From assembly GCA_005888335.1 (NCBI GenBank), contig VAWY01000063.1, forward strand, positions 1 to 23,343: DNA of 23,343 bases, read 5' to 3'. Origin of the DNA: Actinomycetota bacterium (GTDB lineage: Bacteria > Actinomycetota > Thermoleophilia > Solirubrobacterales > Solirubrobacteraceae). The notes under the pieces are model-generated. The model saw only the letters and a program-made list of their open reading frames with translations, made no database searches and was not told the DNA's origin. The position numbers were made by a program, and so were the translations under genes. Positions 14,598-22,630 of this stretch are shown piece by piece. How positions within the stretch are numbered: position 1 is the first letter of the stretch; each line of letters opens with the position of its first letter.

Positions 14598-15962
14598 GTG
14601 CCCGACACCGTCCAGGTCATCGAGCCCGCGACCGAGGCGGTGCTCCAGGAGGTCGCGCGCGCGACGCCCGCGGACGTCGATGCCGCGGTCGCGCGCGCGA
14701 AGGCGGCGTGGCCGGCGTGGCGCGACCTGGCGCCCGCCGCGCGCGCCGAGCACCTCCGCGCGCTGGGCCGCCGGCTCGAGGCGCGGCTGGAGGAGCTCGC
14801 GCTGCTCGAGGCGCGCAACGCCGGCAAGCCGATCGCCGACGCCCGCGGCGAGATGGCGATGGTCGTCGACACGTTCCGCTACTACGCGGGCGCGCCCGAG
14901 CGGCTTCTCGGCGACACGATCCCCGTCGAGGGCGGCCAGGCGTTCACCGTCCGCGAGCCGCTCGGCGTCGTCGGGCTGATCACGCCCTGGAACTTCCCGC
15001 TGACGATCGCGTCGTGGAAGATCGCGCCGGCGCTCGCGGCGGGGAACACGGTCGTGCTCAAGCCGGCCGAGCTGACGCCGCTCACCGCGCTGCGCTTCGC
15101 CGAGCTGGCCCTCGACGCCGGGCTGCCCGAGGGCGTGGTCAACGTCGTGGTCGGTCCTGGGTCGACGTGCGGCGCCCGCCTGGTCGAGCACCCCGACGTC
15201 GCGAAGATCGCCTTCACCGGGTCGACCGAGGTCGGGCGCGCGATCGCCGCCGGGGCTGCGCAGACGATCAAGCGCGTGACGCTCGAGCTCGGCGGCAAGT
15301 CGGCCAACGTCGTCTTCGCCGACGCCGACCTCGAGCGCGCGGCGGCCGCCGCGCCGCCGGCGGTGTTCGGCAACGCCGGCCAGGACTGCTGCGCGCGCTC
15401 GCGGATCCTCGTCGAGGCCTCGGCGCTCGATCGCTTCATGGACGTCCTCGAGGAGCACGTCGAGGCGCTGCGCGTCGGCGACCCGCTCGACGAGGCAACC
15501 CAGATGGGCCCATTGATCTCAGCGAGCCAGCGCGAGCAGGTCGCCTCCTACGTGCCCGACGGCGCACCGGTCGCGATCCGCGGCAGCGCCCCGTCGGGCC
15601 CTGGCTACTGGTATCCCCCGACCGTGCTGTGCCCGGTCGCCCGCGACGACCGCGCCGCGGCCGACGAGATCTTCGGGCCCGTGGCCGTCGTGCTGCCCTT
15701 CCGCGACGAGGCTGAGGCCGTCGCGCTGGCCAACGACACGATCTACGGGCTGTCTGGCTCGATCTGGACCCGCGACGGGGCCAAGGCGCTGCGCGGCGCG
15801 CGCGGCGTGCAGACCGGCGTCCTCTCGATCAACTCGAACACGTCGGTGCGCGTGTCGACGCCGTTCGGCGGCTTCAAGCAGTCGGGCTACGGGCGCGAGC
15901 TGGGACCGCACGCGCTCGACGCGTACACCGAGATCAAGTCGATCTACTACAGCACCACGTGA
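14598..15962 (+). CDS. NAD(P)-dependent aldehyde dehydrogenase
   Basis: A 454-aa aldehyde dehydrogenase starting at GTG 14598, 1 nt after the permease stop, so translation is coupled. The cofactor site is visible in LITPWNFPLTIASWKIAPAL and VVLKPAELTP, and in FTGSTEVGR. The active site shows Glu230 in LELGGKSANVV and Cys264 in GQDCCARS. EIFGPVAVVLPF and PFGGFKQSGYGRE close the family pattern. It is slightly shorter than the usual 475-500 aa at the N-terminus. It is betaine-aldehyde/gamma-glutamyl-aminoaldehyde dehydrogenase-like in style. In this cluster it would oxidise the aldehyde made from the imported or glutamylated amine to an acid. The substrate assignment is inference. Its stop overlaps the next start (GTGA). 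Confidence 0.92.
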   Translation: MPDTVQVIEPATEAVLQEVARATPADVDAAVARAKAAWPAWRDLAPAARAEHLRALGRRLEARLEELALLEARNAGKPIADARGEMAMVVDTFRYYAGAPERLLGDTIPVEGGQAFTVREPLGVVGLITPWNFPLTIASWKIAPALAAGNTVVLKPAELTPLTALRFAELALDAGLPEGVVNVVVGPGSTCGARLVEHPDVAKIAFTGSTEVGRAIAAGAAQTIKRVTLELGGKSANVVFADADLERAAAAAPPAVFGNAGQDCCARSRILVEASALDRFMDVLEEHVEALRVGDPLDEATQMGPLISASQREQVASYVPDGAPVAIRGSAPSGPGYWYPPTVLCPVARDDRAAADEIFGPVAVVLPFRDEAEAVALANDTIYGLSGSIWTRDGAKALRGARGVQTGVLSINSNTSVRVSTPFGGFKQSGYGRELGPHALDAYTEIKSIYYSTT

Positions 15963-16708
15963 GCGGACGCCTCGAGGGCAAGGTCTGCGTGGTCACCGGA
16001 GCCTCCGGCGGGATCGGCGCCGCGACGTGCGAGCTGTTCGCGCGCGAGGGCGCGAGGGTCGCCGGGGCGGACGTCACGGAGAACGCGCCCGGCGACCTGT
16101 CGATGCAGGTCGACGTCACCCACGAGGGCCGCGTCATCGAGATGTACGAGCACGTGCTCCAGACCTACGGGCGCATCGACGTCCTGTTCAACAACGCCGG
16201 GATCGCGCCGCCCGACGACCGCTCGATCCTCGAGACGACGACCGAGGCCTGGCAGCGCGTCCAGGAGGTCGACCTCCTCTCGGTGTTCCTGTGCTGCAAG
16301 CACGGGATCCCGCACCTGCTCGCCGGCGGCGGTGGAAGCGTGATCAACACCGCGTCGTTCGTCGCGGTGCTTGGCGCGGCCACGTCGCAGATCTCCTACA
16401 CGGCGGCCAAGGGCGGCGTGCTCGCCCTCTCGCGTGAGCTCGGCGTCGAGTTCGCCCGCCGCGGCGTGCGCGTCAACGCGCTGTGCCCCGGGCCCGTCGA
16501 CACGCCGCTGCTGCGCGACCTCTTCGCCCGCGACCCCGAGGAGGCGGCGCGGCGCCTGGTCCACGTCCCGATGGGGCGCTTCGCGCGCCCGCAGGAGATC
16601 GCCGCCGCGGCGCTGTTCCTGGCCAGCGACGAGTCGAGCTTCATCACCGCGTCGACGTTCCTCGTCGACGGCGGGATCTCCGCGGCCTACGTGACGCCGC
16701 CAGGGTAG
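15959..16708 (+). CDS. Short-chain dehydrogenase/reductase (classical SDR)
   Basis: A 249-aa classical SDR whose GTG start overlaps the aldehyde dehydrogenase stop by 4 nt. The cofactor motif TGASGGIG is at about residues 14-21, and NNAG follows. The catalytic set is Ser133 (NTASF), Tyr147 and Lys151 (YTAAK). CPGPVDTPLL and the C-terminal FITASTFLVDGGIS are typical of NAD(P)-dependent alcohol dehydrogenases of the 3-oxoacyl-reductase-like group. An Asp after strand 2 (AGADVTE) favours NAD(H). As the last gene of the permease operon it probably interconverts an alcohol and a carbonyl group in the same pathway, for example oxidation of an amino-alcohol arm before the aldehyde dehydrogenase. The exact step is not known. 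Confidence 0.9.
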   Translation: MSGRLEGKVCVVTGASGGIGAATCELFAREGARVAGADVTENAPGDLSMQVDVTHEGRVIEMYEHVLQTYGRIDVLFNNAGIAPPDDRSILETTTEAWQRVQEVDLLSVFLCCKHGIPHLLAGGGGSVINTASFVAVLGAATSQISYTAAKGGVLALSRELGVEFARRGVRVNALCPGPVDTPLLRDLFARDPEEAARRLVHVPMGRFARPQEIAAAALFLASDESSFITASTFLVDGGISAAYVTPPG

Positions 16709-16789
16709 AGCGCGCGGTTGCGGCCGCGGGTCCGGGTGGGTCGCCTGGCCGCTGTCCGGGGTCGGCTGGCGACGGCCGGCGTGCGAAGG

Positions 16790-16804
16790 CGTGGCCCTGC
16801 CACG
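16790..16804. terminator. Possible terminator hairpin between SDR and DNA ligase genes
   Basis: CGTGGC and GCCACG form a 6-bp stem with a CCT loop in the 116-nt gap between two convergent genes. No T-tract follows on either strand. It is offered only because of its position. Confidence 0.25.
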
Positions 16805-16824
16805 TCGAGCACCGACGGGTGGCG

Positions 16825-18354
16825 TCAGACGGCCGCGGACGGCGGCGAGAACCCGCCCGGTCCCGCGGCCGCGACCGCCAGCACCGTGTCGAGCGTGTCG
16901 GCCTCGCTCGCCGTCTTGTCGGTCCGGTAGCGCAGCACGCGGGCAAACCGCAGCGCGACGCCGCCGGAGTAGCGCGGGCTGGCCTGGACGCCGTCGAACG
17001 CGATCTCGACGACGAGCTCCGGTCGGACGTGCACGACGTGGCCCTCGCGGCCGACCTCGAGCGCGAGCAGGCGCTCGGTCTGCCACGCGAGCATCTCGTC
17101 GGTCAGGCCCTTGAAGGTCTTGCCGAGCATCACGCCCTCGCGCGTGCCCAGCCAGAGGTTGCTCAGCCGCCCGCGCCGGCGGCCGTGTCCCCACTCGGCG
17201 GCGAGCACGACCAGGTCGAGCGTGTGGCGCGGCTTGACCTTCAGCCAGGCGGAGCCGCGGCGGCCCGCCTCGTAGGGCGCGTCGAGCGCTTTGACCATCA
17301 CGCCCTCGTGGCCGCGGGCGAGCGCATCGGCGAGCACGTCGGCGGCGGCCGCGGCATCGTCGGCCGTCGCGCGCGGGACGCGCAGGGCCTCGGGCACCAC
17401 GGCGGCGAGCGCGTCGAAGCGCTCGGCGCCGGGGCGGTCGAGCAGGTCCTCGCCGTCGAGGTGCAGGACGTCGAAGAGGAACGGGCTCAGCGGCACCTCG
17501 CGCCGCTCGCGGCTGCCGAAGCGGCTGGCGGTGACCTGGAACGGCTGAGGGCGGCCGTCCTCGCGCAGGGCGATCGCCTCGCCGTCGAACACGACCGCGC
17601 GCGCAGGCAGCGCCAGCGCCGCTTCGACGACCTCGGGCAGGCGGGCGGTCACATCGTCGAGCGTGCGGGTGAAGATCGCGACCTCGCCGTCGGCGCGGTG
17701 GACCTGGATCCGCGCGCCGTCGAGCTTGAACTCGACCGCGGCCGGGCTGACGCGCGCGAACGCCGCGTCGAGGTCGGCCGCCGGCGAGGCGAGCATCGGC
17801 TGCAGCGGGCGCCCGACCTCGAGGCGGATCTCGCGCAGCCCGGGCGCGCCGTCGCGCAGCGCGATCGCGGCGACCGCCGGCAGGTCGCCGCGGAGCATCA
17901 GCGCGCGGCGCACGTCCGGGCGCGGCACCGCGGCCGCCTGCGCGATCGCATCGGCCATCACGCCGGCGAGCGCCCCCTGGCGCAGGTCCCCGAGCAGCAG
18001 CCGCATCAGCCAGTCCGCCTCGGGCGCGGTCGCCCGCGCGAGCAGGGCGCGCAGCGCCTCGCGGCGGGCGGACTGCGAGCCCGGTCCCCGGAGCGCGCCG
18101 ATGTCGGCGAACGCGGCGGCGACCTCGGCGACCGTGAGTGAGGGCGAGGCGGCCGGCGCGGGCGCGTCGCGCAGAGCCGCCCAGCCCACGCCGATCTGGC
18201 GCTGGAGCAGCTCGCCCGAGAGGAACGCGACGCCGGCCGGGACCTCCTCGGGCGCTAGCCGGCGCAGCGCGTCGGCGAGCAGCGCGGTCTTCTGCGACCG
18301 CGCCGAGGTCGCGGCGACGGCGTCCGAGCATGCCACCAGATCGGCGAGCAGCAC
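16825..18354 (-). CDS. ligB: ATP-dependent DNA ligase, LigB-type
   Basis: A 509-aa protein, matching the length of actinobacterial LigB. It joins nicks in DNA using ATP. The N-terminal helical DNA-binding domain (about 1-180) precedes the adenylation domain. That domain has motif [14 protein letters not shown], with the AMP-accepting Lys210; then VFDGEAIAL (motif III-like), [15 protein letters not shown] (motif IV), and [14 protein letters not shown] (motif V). The C-terminal OB-fold ends near [16 protein letters not shown]. Such ligases accompany the essential NAD-dependent LigA and are thought to serve repair. The start is GTG 18354; TAACGT lies 6 nt upstream, suggesting a leaderless message. 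It is divergent from a D-2-hydroxyacid dehydrogenase, with 36 nt between the start codons. Confidence 0.93.
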   Translation of the reverse strand: MLLADLVACSDAVAATSARSQKTALLADALRRLAPEEVPAGVAFLSGELLQRQIGVGWAALRDAPAPAASPSLTVAEVAAAFADIGALRGPGSQSARREALRALLARATAPEADWLMRLLLGDLRQGALAGVMADAIAQAAAVPRPDVRRALMLRGDLPAVAAIALRDGAPGLREIRLEVGRPLQPMLASPAADLDAAFARVSPAAVEFKLDGARIQVHRADGEVAIFTRTLDDVTARLPEVVEAALALPARAVVFDGEAIALREDGRPQPFQVTASRFGSRERREVPLSPFLFDVLHLDGEDLLDRPGAERFDALAAVVPEALRVPRATADDAAAAADVLADALARGHEGVMVKALDAPYEAGRRGSAWLKVKPRHTLDLVVLAAEWGHGRRRGRLSNLWLGTREGVMLGKTFKGLTDEMLAWQTERLLALEVGREGHVVHVRPELVVEIAFDGVQASPRYSGGVALRFARVLRYRTDKTASEADTLDTVLAVAAAGPGGFSPPSAAV

Positions 18355-18360
18355 GGCTCG

Positions 18361-18382
18361 ACGTTAGTGGGCCCACTACCGT
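18361..18382. promoter_or_regulatory. Palindromic bidirectional promoter between ligB and the dehydrogenase
   Basis: A 22-bp palindrome with one mismatched pair has TAGTGGGCCCACTA as its perfect core (18365-18378). Its outer ends are -10-like hexamers. TAACGT on the minus strand (18361-18366) lies 6 nt from the ligB GTG, and TACCGT on the plus strand (18377-18382) lies 8 nt from the dehydrogenase GTG. It could equally be an operator covering both start sites. Confidence 0.55.
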
Positions 18383-18390
18383 CCCGGTCC

Positions 18391-19272
18391 GTGGTCGCCG
18401 CGGTCCCCGACTCCGCCCTCGAGGTCGTGCGCGCCTACGCGCCTGACGGCGTGGAGGTCCGCCCGGCCTCCGGCGGCCTGGACGGCGTGGCCTTCCTGGT
18501 CGTCTCGTGGGAGAACCGGCACGTCATGGAGCGGCTGCGCGAGCTGCCCGAGCTGCGCGTGGTGCAGGTGCTCTCGGCGGGCACCGACGCGGTCGAGCAC
18601 CTCATCCCGCCCGGCGTGACGCTGTGCAACGCGCGCGGCGCGCGCGACGCGCCGGTCGCCGAGTGGGTCGTGGGCGCCCTGCTCGGCGACGCCAGCGGGC
18701 TGCTGCGCTCGGCCGCGGGCCAGCACGAGCGCGACTGGCGCCCGTACCGCCCCGCAGAGGTGGCGGGCTCGACCGTGCTCATCGTCGGGCACGGCTCGAT
18801 CGGCGAGGCGGTCCGCCGCCGCGTCCAGGCGCTGCGCGCCGAGGTGATCGCCGTCGCCGCCCACGCGCGGCCCGGCGTCCACCCGGTCGAGGACCTGCCC
18901 GGCCTGCTGCCGACGGCGGACGCCGTCGTCGTCCTCGCGCCGCTGACGCCGCAGACGCGCGGGATGGTCGACGCCGAGTTCCTGGCCCGGATGCACGACG
19001 GCGCGGTGCTGCTCAACGCCGGCCGCGGGCCCGTCGTCGACACCGACGCGCTCCTGCGCGAGGTGCGCTCCGGGCGCCTGCGCGCGGTGCTCGACGTCGT
19101 CGACCCCGAGCCGCTGCCCGCCGATCACCCGCTGTGGACGACGCCGGGCGTGACGATCACGCCGCACGTGGCGGGCGACTCGCCGCCGGCCGAGCGGCGC
19201 GCCGAGCGCCTCGCGGCCGAGCAGCTCGCGCGCTTCGCCCGCGGCGAGCCGCTGCGCAACGTCGTCCGTTAG
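18391..19272 (+). CDS. D-isomer-specific 2-hydroxyacid dehydrogenase
   Basis: A 293-aa NAD(P)-dependent enzyme from GTG 18391; an in-frame GTG at 18367 would add 8 residues but lies inside the palindromic promoter. The coenzyme motif GHGSIG is at residues 133-138. The catalytic residues of the family are Arg212 (NAGRGPVVD), Glu240 (DPEPLP) and His259 (TPHVAGDSP). The N-terminal substrate domain (LRELPELRVVQVLSAGTD) is present though short. These enzymes reduce 2-oxoacids to D-2-hydroxyacids or the reverse. The exact acid is not known; glyoxylate/hydroxypyruvate- or phosphoglycerate-like substrates are possible. It is divergent from ligB without an evident functional link. Confidence 0.9.
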   Translation: MVAAVPDSALEVVRAYAPDGVEVRPASGGLDGVAFLVVSWENRHVMERLRELPELRVVQVLSAGTDAVEHLIPPGVTLCNARGARDAPVAEWVVGALLGDASGLLRSAAGQHERDWRPYRPAEVAGSTVLIVGHGSIGEAVRRRVQALRAEVIAVAAHARPGVHPVEDLPGLLPTADAVVVLAPLTPQTRGMVDAEFLARMHDGAVLLNAGRGPVVDTDALLREVRSGRLRAVLDVVDPEPLPADHPLWTTPGVTITPHVAGDSPPAERRAERLAAEQLARFARGEPLRNVVR

Positions 19273-19316
19273 GCCGCCGCGCGAGGGCAGGGGTCCCCGG
19301 CACCCAGCGGTGCGGT

Positions 19317-19341
19317 CCACCGAGGACGCATCTGCCGGTGG
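19317..19341. terminator. Possible terminator hairpin between convergent genes
   Basis: CCACCG and CGGTGG form a 6-bp stem with a 13-nt loop in the 72-nt gap after the dehydrogenase, just before the end of the gene on the minus strand. There is no T-tract, and support is weak. Confidence 0.25.
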
Positions 19342-19344
19342 CGC

Positions 19345-19902
19345 TCAGCCCACGTGCTCCATGACCCGGCACGGCAGCCGGTCGAGCCCGAACAGCCGGC
19401 CCGCGAACAGCCGGTGGTAGCCGTAGATCGCCGTGGCGTGCACGAATGTCCCGCGGTCCGCGTCGAAGACCAGCCTGCTCTCGCGCCCTCGCTCCTCGCC
19501 GGGCACGACGATCACCGGATCGAAGTCGTCGATCGCGCCGGGGCCGCCGGCGGCGATGCTGCGCGCCAGGTCGCAGTCGCGGTAGCGCAGGGTGGCGAGC
19601 AACAAGCCCGTCCGGCCCTCGGCGGGCTCCTCGCGGCGGAATCGCGCTCCGAGATAGCGCAGGTACGGATCGTCGCTGCGGACCTGGCCGCGCTCGTCGT
19701 AGAGGACGTAGCCGCGGACGAACAGCGTCCAGTACGACCACCCGCTCATTCCCCGGCGCGAGAGGTCGTTGAGGAGGCCGGGCCGCGGCACGGCGCCCCG
19801 CAGCCGGGCCACCCGGGTGAGGATCTCCTCGCCGGTGGCCGGCGCCATCGCGTCGAAGAACCGGTCACACCACGACGTGCGCGCTGGAACGACGTACCGC
19901 AA
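19345..19902 (-). CDS. Hypothetical protein, 185 aa
   Basis: I do not recognise this protein. It starts at TTG 19902 with a G-rich ribosome-like run (AGGGGG) upstream; a shorter start is possible. Codon usage is like that of the neighbours, with G/C third positions and ordinary amino-acid composition, so it is likely to be a real gene. There are no membrane segments or signal peptide. It contains aromatic-rich stretches (GWSYWTLFVRGYVLYDE, FVHATAIYGYHRLFAG) and an acidic middle (AIDDFDPVIVVPGEERG). The arrangement suggests a mixed alpha/beta globular cytoplasmic protein. It lies 75 nt downstream of corA on the same strand and could be its operon partner. Confidence 0.6.
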   Translation of the reverse strand: MRYVVPARTSWCDRFFDAMAPATGEEILTRVARLRGAVPRPGLLNDLSRRGMSGWSYWTLFVRGYVLYDERGQVRSDDPYLRYLGARFRREEPAEGRTGLLLATLRYRDCDLARSIAAGGPGAIDDFDPVIVVPGEERGRESRLVFDADRGTFVHATAIYGYHRLFAGRLFGLDRLPCRVMEHVG

Positions 19903-19977
19903 GCCCTGCCCCCTGGCCGTTGCCGATCCCCTTGAGAACGCGGCATCGGGCGCGGTGTTGGAACGTTGCGCGGTTTT

Positions 19978-20955
19978 CTACAGCCAGCGCACGCGCTTGA
20001 AGTAGGCGTAGAGCGCGACGCCGATGGCCAGCATCAGCACGATCGCCGCGGGATAGCCCGCCGCCCACTTCAGCTCGGGCATGTCGCGGAAGTTCATCCC
20101 GTAGACCGAGGCGACGAACGTCGGCACGGCGAGGATCGCCGCCCAGCCGGAGATCTTGCGCACCACGTCGTTCTGCTGGACCGAGATCACCGCCATGTTG
20201 GCCTCGAGGACCGTCGTCAGCAGGTCGCGCTGGGCGGCGACCTCCTCGTTGACGAGCTTGAGGTGGTCGTTGACGTCGCGGAAGAACTGGCGCAGCTCGG
20301 TCGTGGACACGCCGTAGCCACCGCGCTCGAGCGCATCGACCGGGCCGAGCAGCGGATGGACGGCGCGGTAGAAGTCGGTCACCTCGCGGCGCAGGAAGTA
20401 CACGCGCTCGGTCGGCGCGACCGTGCCGGAGAAGACCGTCGCCTCGACCTCCTCGATGTCGCGCTCGAGCCCCTCGACGACGGGGACGTAGTCGTCGACG
20501 ACCTGGTCGAGCACGGCCCACAGGACCGCGATCGTCCCCTCGCGCAGCAGCTCGGGCCGCTGCTCGAGGCGCAGGCGCGCGGGATGCAGATCGCTGCCCA
20601 CGCCCTGGCGGACCGAGATGACGAAGCGCGGCCCGAGGAAGAGGCTGATCTCGCCGAACTGGACCTCCTCGGCCGAGTCGTCGTACCGCGCCGTGCGCAG
20701 GACGACGAAGAGGATGTCGCCGTCGTACTGCTCGAGCTTGGGTCGCAGGTGGTAGCTCTGCGCGTCCTCGACCGCAAGGTCGTGCAGGCCGAAGCTCTCC
20801 TGGACCTCGGCGAGCTCGTCGGGCGTCGGCTCGAACATGCCGAGCCACACGAAGCCCTCCCGCTGGGCGGTGCACGTGGCCGCCGCCTCGTCGACGCTCA
20901 TCGGCGCCTCGTGCTGGCGGCGCCCCTCGTGGTAGTGGGCACAGTCGATGATCAC
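19978..20955 (-). CDS. corA: CorA-family divalent cation (magnesium/cobalt) transporter
   Basis: A 325-aa membrane channel-type transporter for Mg2+ or related ions. The N-terminal cytoplasmic domain (about 1-250) has the alternating strands and long helices of CorA (FGLHDLAVEDAQ, LRPKLEQYDGDILFVVLRTA, then a long coiled stalk helix). Two C-terminal transmembrane helices flank the family signature YGMNF at 285-289, followed by the MPEL-containing periplasmic loop and a basic tail (YFKRVRWL). It starts at GTG 20955 with a strong AGGAGG ribosome site. The gene follows the threonine ammonia-lyase by 30 nt on the same strand and may be co-transcribed, with no obvious metabolic link. Confidence 0.94.
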   Translation of the reverse strand: MIIDCAHYHEGRRQHEAPMSVDEAAATCTAQREGFVWLGMFEPTPDELAEVQESFGLHDLAVEDAQSYHLRPKLEQYDGDILFVVLRTARYDDSAEEVQFGEISLFLGPRFVISVRQGVGSDLHPARLRLEQRPELLREGTIAVLWAVLDQVVDDYVPVVEGLERDIEEVEATVFSGTVAPTERVYFLRREVTDFYRAVHPLLGPVDALERGGYGVSTTELRQFFRDVNDHLKLVNEEVAAQRDLLTTVLEANMAVISVQQNDVVRKISGWAAILAVPTFVASVYGMNFRDMPELKWAAGYPAAIVLMLAIGVALYAYFKRVRWL

Positions 20956-20985
20956 GGCACACCTCCTGGGCCAATGGTCGCGTAG

Positions 20986-22209
20986 TCAGCGGAGGTCATG
21001 CGCCTTGTAGCCCGCGCCGGCGATCGCCGCGCGCACCGCCTGCGCGTGCTCGCGCCCGCGCGTCTCGAGCACGAGCTGGACGGCCGTCTCGCGGACGTGC
21101 AGATCCAGCCCCTCGCGGACGTGCTCGACCTCGAGGAGGTTGGCCCCCGTCTCGCCGATGAGCGTGAGCAGCCGGGCCAGCGAGCCCGGGCGGTCGGAGA
21201 CCCGCGTGAGGAGCGCGAGACGGCGGCCGGCCTCGGTCTCGTGGCGGCGGGCGACGCTGGCCAGCAGGCCGGCGTCGACGTTGCCCCCGGAGAGCACCAC
21301 GACCGTCGTGCCGCGCGGCGCCGGGGCGGCCTGCCCGCCCAGCAGGGCGGCGACGCCGACCGCCCCCGCGCCCTCGACGACGAGCTTCGCCTTCTCCATG
21401 AGCAGCACCATCGCCTCGGCGACGTCGTCCTCGGCGACGGCCACCATGTCGTCGACCCAGTCGCGCAGGAGGCTGAGCGTCAGGTCGCCGGGCCGCTTGA
21501 CGGCGATGCCGTCCGCGATCGACAGCGCGGGCTCGAGCGTCACTGGAGCGCCCGCGCGCAGCGAGGCGGCGCACGCGGCGAGGACCTCGACCTCGACGCC
21601 GATCACGCTGACCTCCGGCCGCGCCGACTTGACCGCGATCGCGATCCCGGCGGCCAGCCCGCCGCCGCCGACGGGGATCACGATCCGGCCCAGATCCGGG
21701 ACGTCCTCGAGCAGCTCGAGCCCGAGCGTCCCCTGGCCGGCGACGACGTCGGGATCGTCGAACGGGTGGACGAAGCCCATGCCGGTCTCGGCCGCGCGCT
21801 CGCGCGCCGCGGCGACGCACTCGTCGACGCTCTCGCCCACCAGGCGCACCTCCGCGCCGAGCGCCGCCGCGCCCTCGATCTTGGCGATCGGCGCGTTGAC
21901 GGGCATGAACACCTCGCAGGGCACGCCGCGCGTCCGCGCGGCGGCGGCCAGCGCCTGAGCGTGGTTGCCCGCGCTGCCGGCCACCACGCCGGGGGCGCAG
22001 TCGTCGCCGAGCGCGTGGAGCTTGGCCAGCGCGCCGCGGATCTTGAACGAGCCGGTCCGCTGGAGGTTCTCCGCCTTGAGCTCCACGGGGGCGCCGAGCC
22101 GGTCGGTCAGCGTCGCCGACGGCAGGACCGGCGTGTGACGGACGACGTCGACGACCGCGCCGCGCGCCCGCTCGACGTCGGACGCGCTGGGATGGGCGGT
22201 CGTGGACAC
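20986..22209 (-). CDS. ilvA: Threonine ammonia-lyase (PLP-dependent) with C-terminal ACT domain
   Basis: A 407-aa enzyme starting at GTG 22209, 2 nt after the RidA stop. It deaminates threonine to 2-oxobutanoate through a 2-aminocrotonate/2-iminobutyrate intermediate. The PLP Schiff-base lysine is Lys56 in RTGSFKIRGAL, and the phosphate-binding Gly loop is VPVGGGGLAAG. SGGNVDAGL closes the PLP site. A single ACT domain of about 80 residues (from about 328, LALLTRVSDRPGSLARLL) is at the C-terminus. The overall plan is that of the shorter threonine dehydratases (TdcB-like plus ACT) rather than the 500-aa IlvA with two ACT-like domains. Allosteric control is likely, but the effector is not evident. 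Confidence 0.92.
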   Translation of the reverse strand: MSTTAHPSASDVERARGAVVDVVRHTPVLPSATLTDRLGAPVELKAENLQRTGSFKIRGALAKLHALGDDCAPGVVAGSAGNHAQALAAAARTRGVPCEVFMPVNAPIAKIEGAAALGAEVRLVGESVDECVAAARERAAETGMGFVHPFDDPDVVAGQGTLGLELLEDVPDLGRIVIPVGGGGLAAGIAIAVKSARPEVSVIGVEVEVLAACAASLRAGAPVTLEPALSIADGIAVKRPGDLTLSLLRDWVDDMVAVAEDDVAEAMVLLMEKAKLVVEGAGAVGVAALLGGQAAPAPRGTTVVVLSGGNVDAGLLASVARRHETEAGRRLALLTRVSDRPGSLARLLTLIGETGANLLEVEHVREGLDLHVRETAVQLVLETRGREHAQAVRAAIAGAGYKAHDLR

Positions 22210-22211
22210 GC

Positions 22212-22604
22212 TCAGTCCGGGAGCGCCACGACCGCGTCGACCTCGACCTGCGCGTTGCGCGGCAGGGCGGCCACGCCGATCGCCACGCGGGCCGGCGGCT
22301 CGGCGGCGAAGAAGGTCTCGTAGACCTCGTTGACCTCGGCGAAGGCGGCCATGTTCGTCAGGTAGACCGTGATCCGGGCCGCGTCCGACAGGCTCGCGCC
22401 GGCCGCCGCGCACACCGTGCGCAGGTTCTCCAGGCACTGGCGCGCCTGCTCGCCCGGCGTGCCGCCGACGAGCTCGCCGGTGTCGGGATCGAGCGGGATC
22501 TGGCCGGAGCAGAACAGCAGCTGCCCGACCCGGACGGCGTGGCTGTACGGGCCGACCGCGGCGGGCGCGTCGAGGGCGGTGACGGCGTGGCGGTGGTGCG
22601 GCAT
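22212..22604 (-). CDS. ridA: RidA-family reactive enamine/imine deaminase
   Basis: A 130-aa protein, the full length of RidA/YjgF proteins. These hydrolyse reactive enamine/imine intermediates such as 2-aminoacrylate and 2-iminobutyrate to 2-oxoacids, protecting PLP enzymes. The family marks are VGPYSHAVRVGQLLFCSGQIPLDP, ECLENLR-like CLENLRTVCAAAGASL, and PARVAIGVAALPRNAQVEVDAVV. Arg106 and Glu121 are at the positions of the substrate-binding Arg and catalytic Glu. It lies immediately upstream of the threonine ammonia-lyase, whose product it is known to process, so the two are very probably co-transcribed. TACCGT 7 nt before its ATG suggests a leaderless message. Confidence 0.94.
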   Translation of the reverse strand: MPHHRHAVTALDAPAAVGPYSHAVRVGQLLFCSGQIPLDPDTGELVGGTPGEQARQCLENLRTVCAAAGASLSDAARITVYLTNMAAFAEVNEVYETFFAAEPPARVAIGVAALPRNAQVEVDAVVALPD

Positions 22605-22611
22605 CGGCGCA

Positions 22612-22621
22612 ACGGTAGCGT
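22612..22621. promoter_or_regulatory. Overlapping bidirectional -10 hexamers sharing one TA step
   Basis: ACGGTAGCGT reads as TACCGT on the minus strand (22612-22617) and TAGCGT on the plus strand (22616-22621), so both hexamers use the same TA base pairs. They end 7 nt before the RidA ATG and 9 nt before the DUF255-gene GTG. Only 26 nt separate the two start codons. Confidence 0.5.
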
Positions 22622-22630
22622 GTGGCCGGC

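Noticed and set aside
12362..14872. A long minus-strand open frame opposite the gamma-glutamylamine ligase, permease and aldehyde dehydrogenase genes
   Set aside because: It shows charged low-complexity sequence only. The plus strand has three well-defined protein families with coupled starts.
15947..18376. A minus-strand frame of about 800 codons spanning the SDR and ligase region
   Set aside because: It is out of frame with LigB and antisense to the SDR. The real genes are 15959-16708 and 16825-18354.
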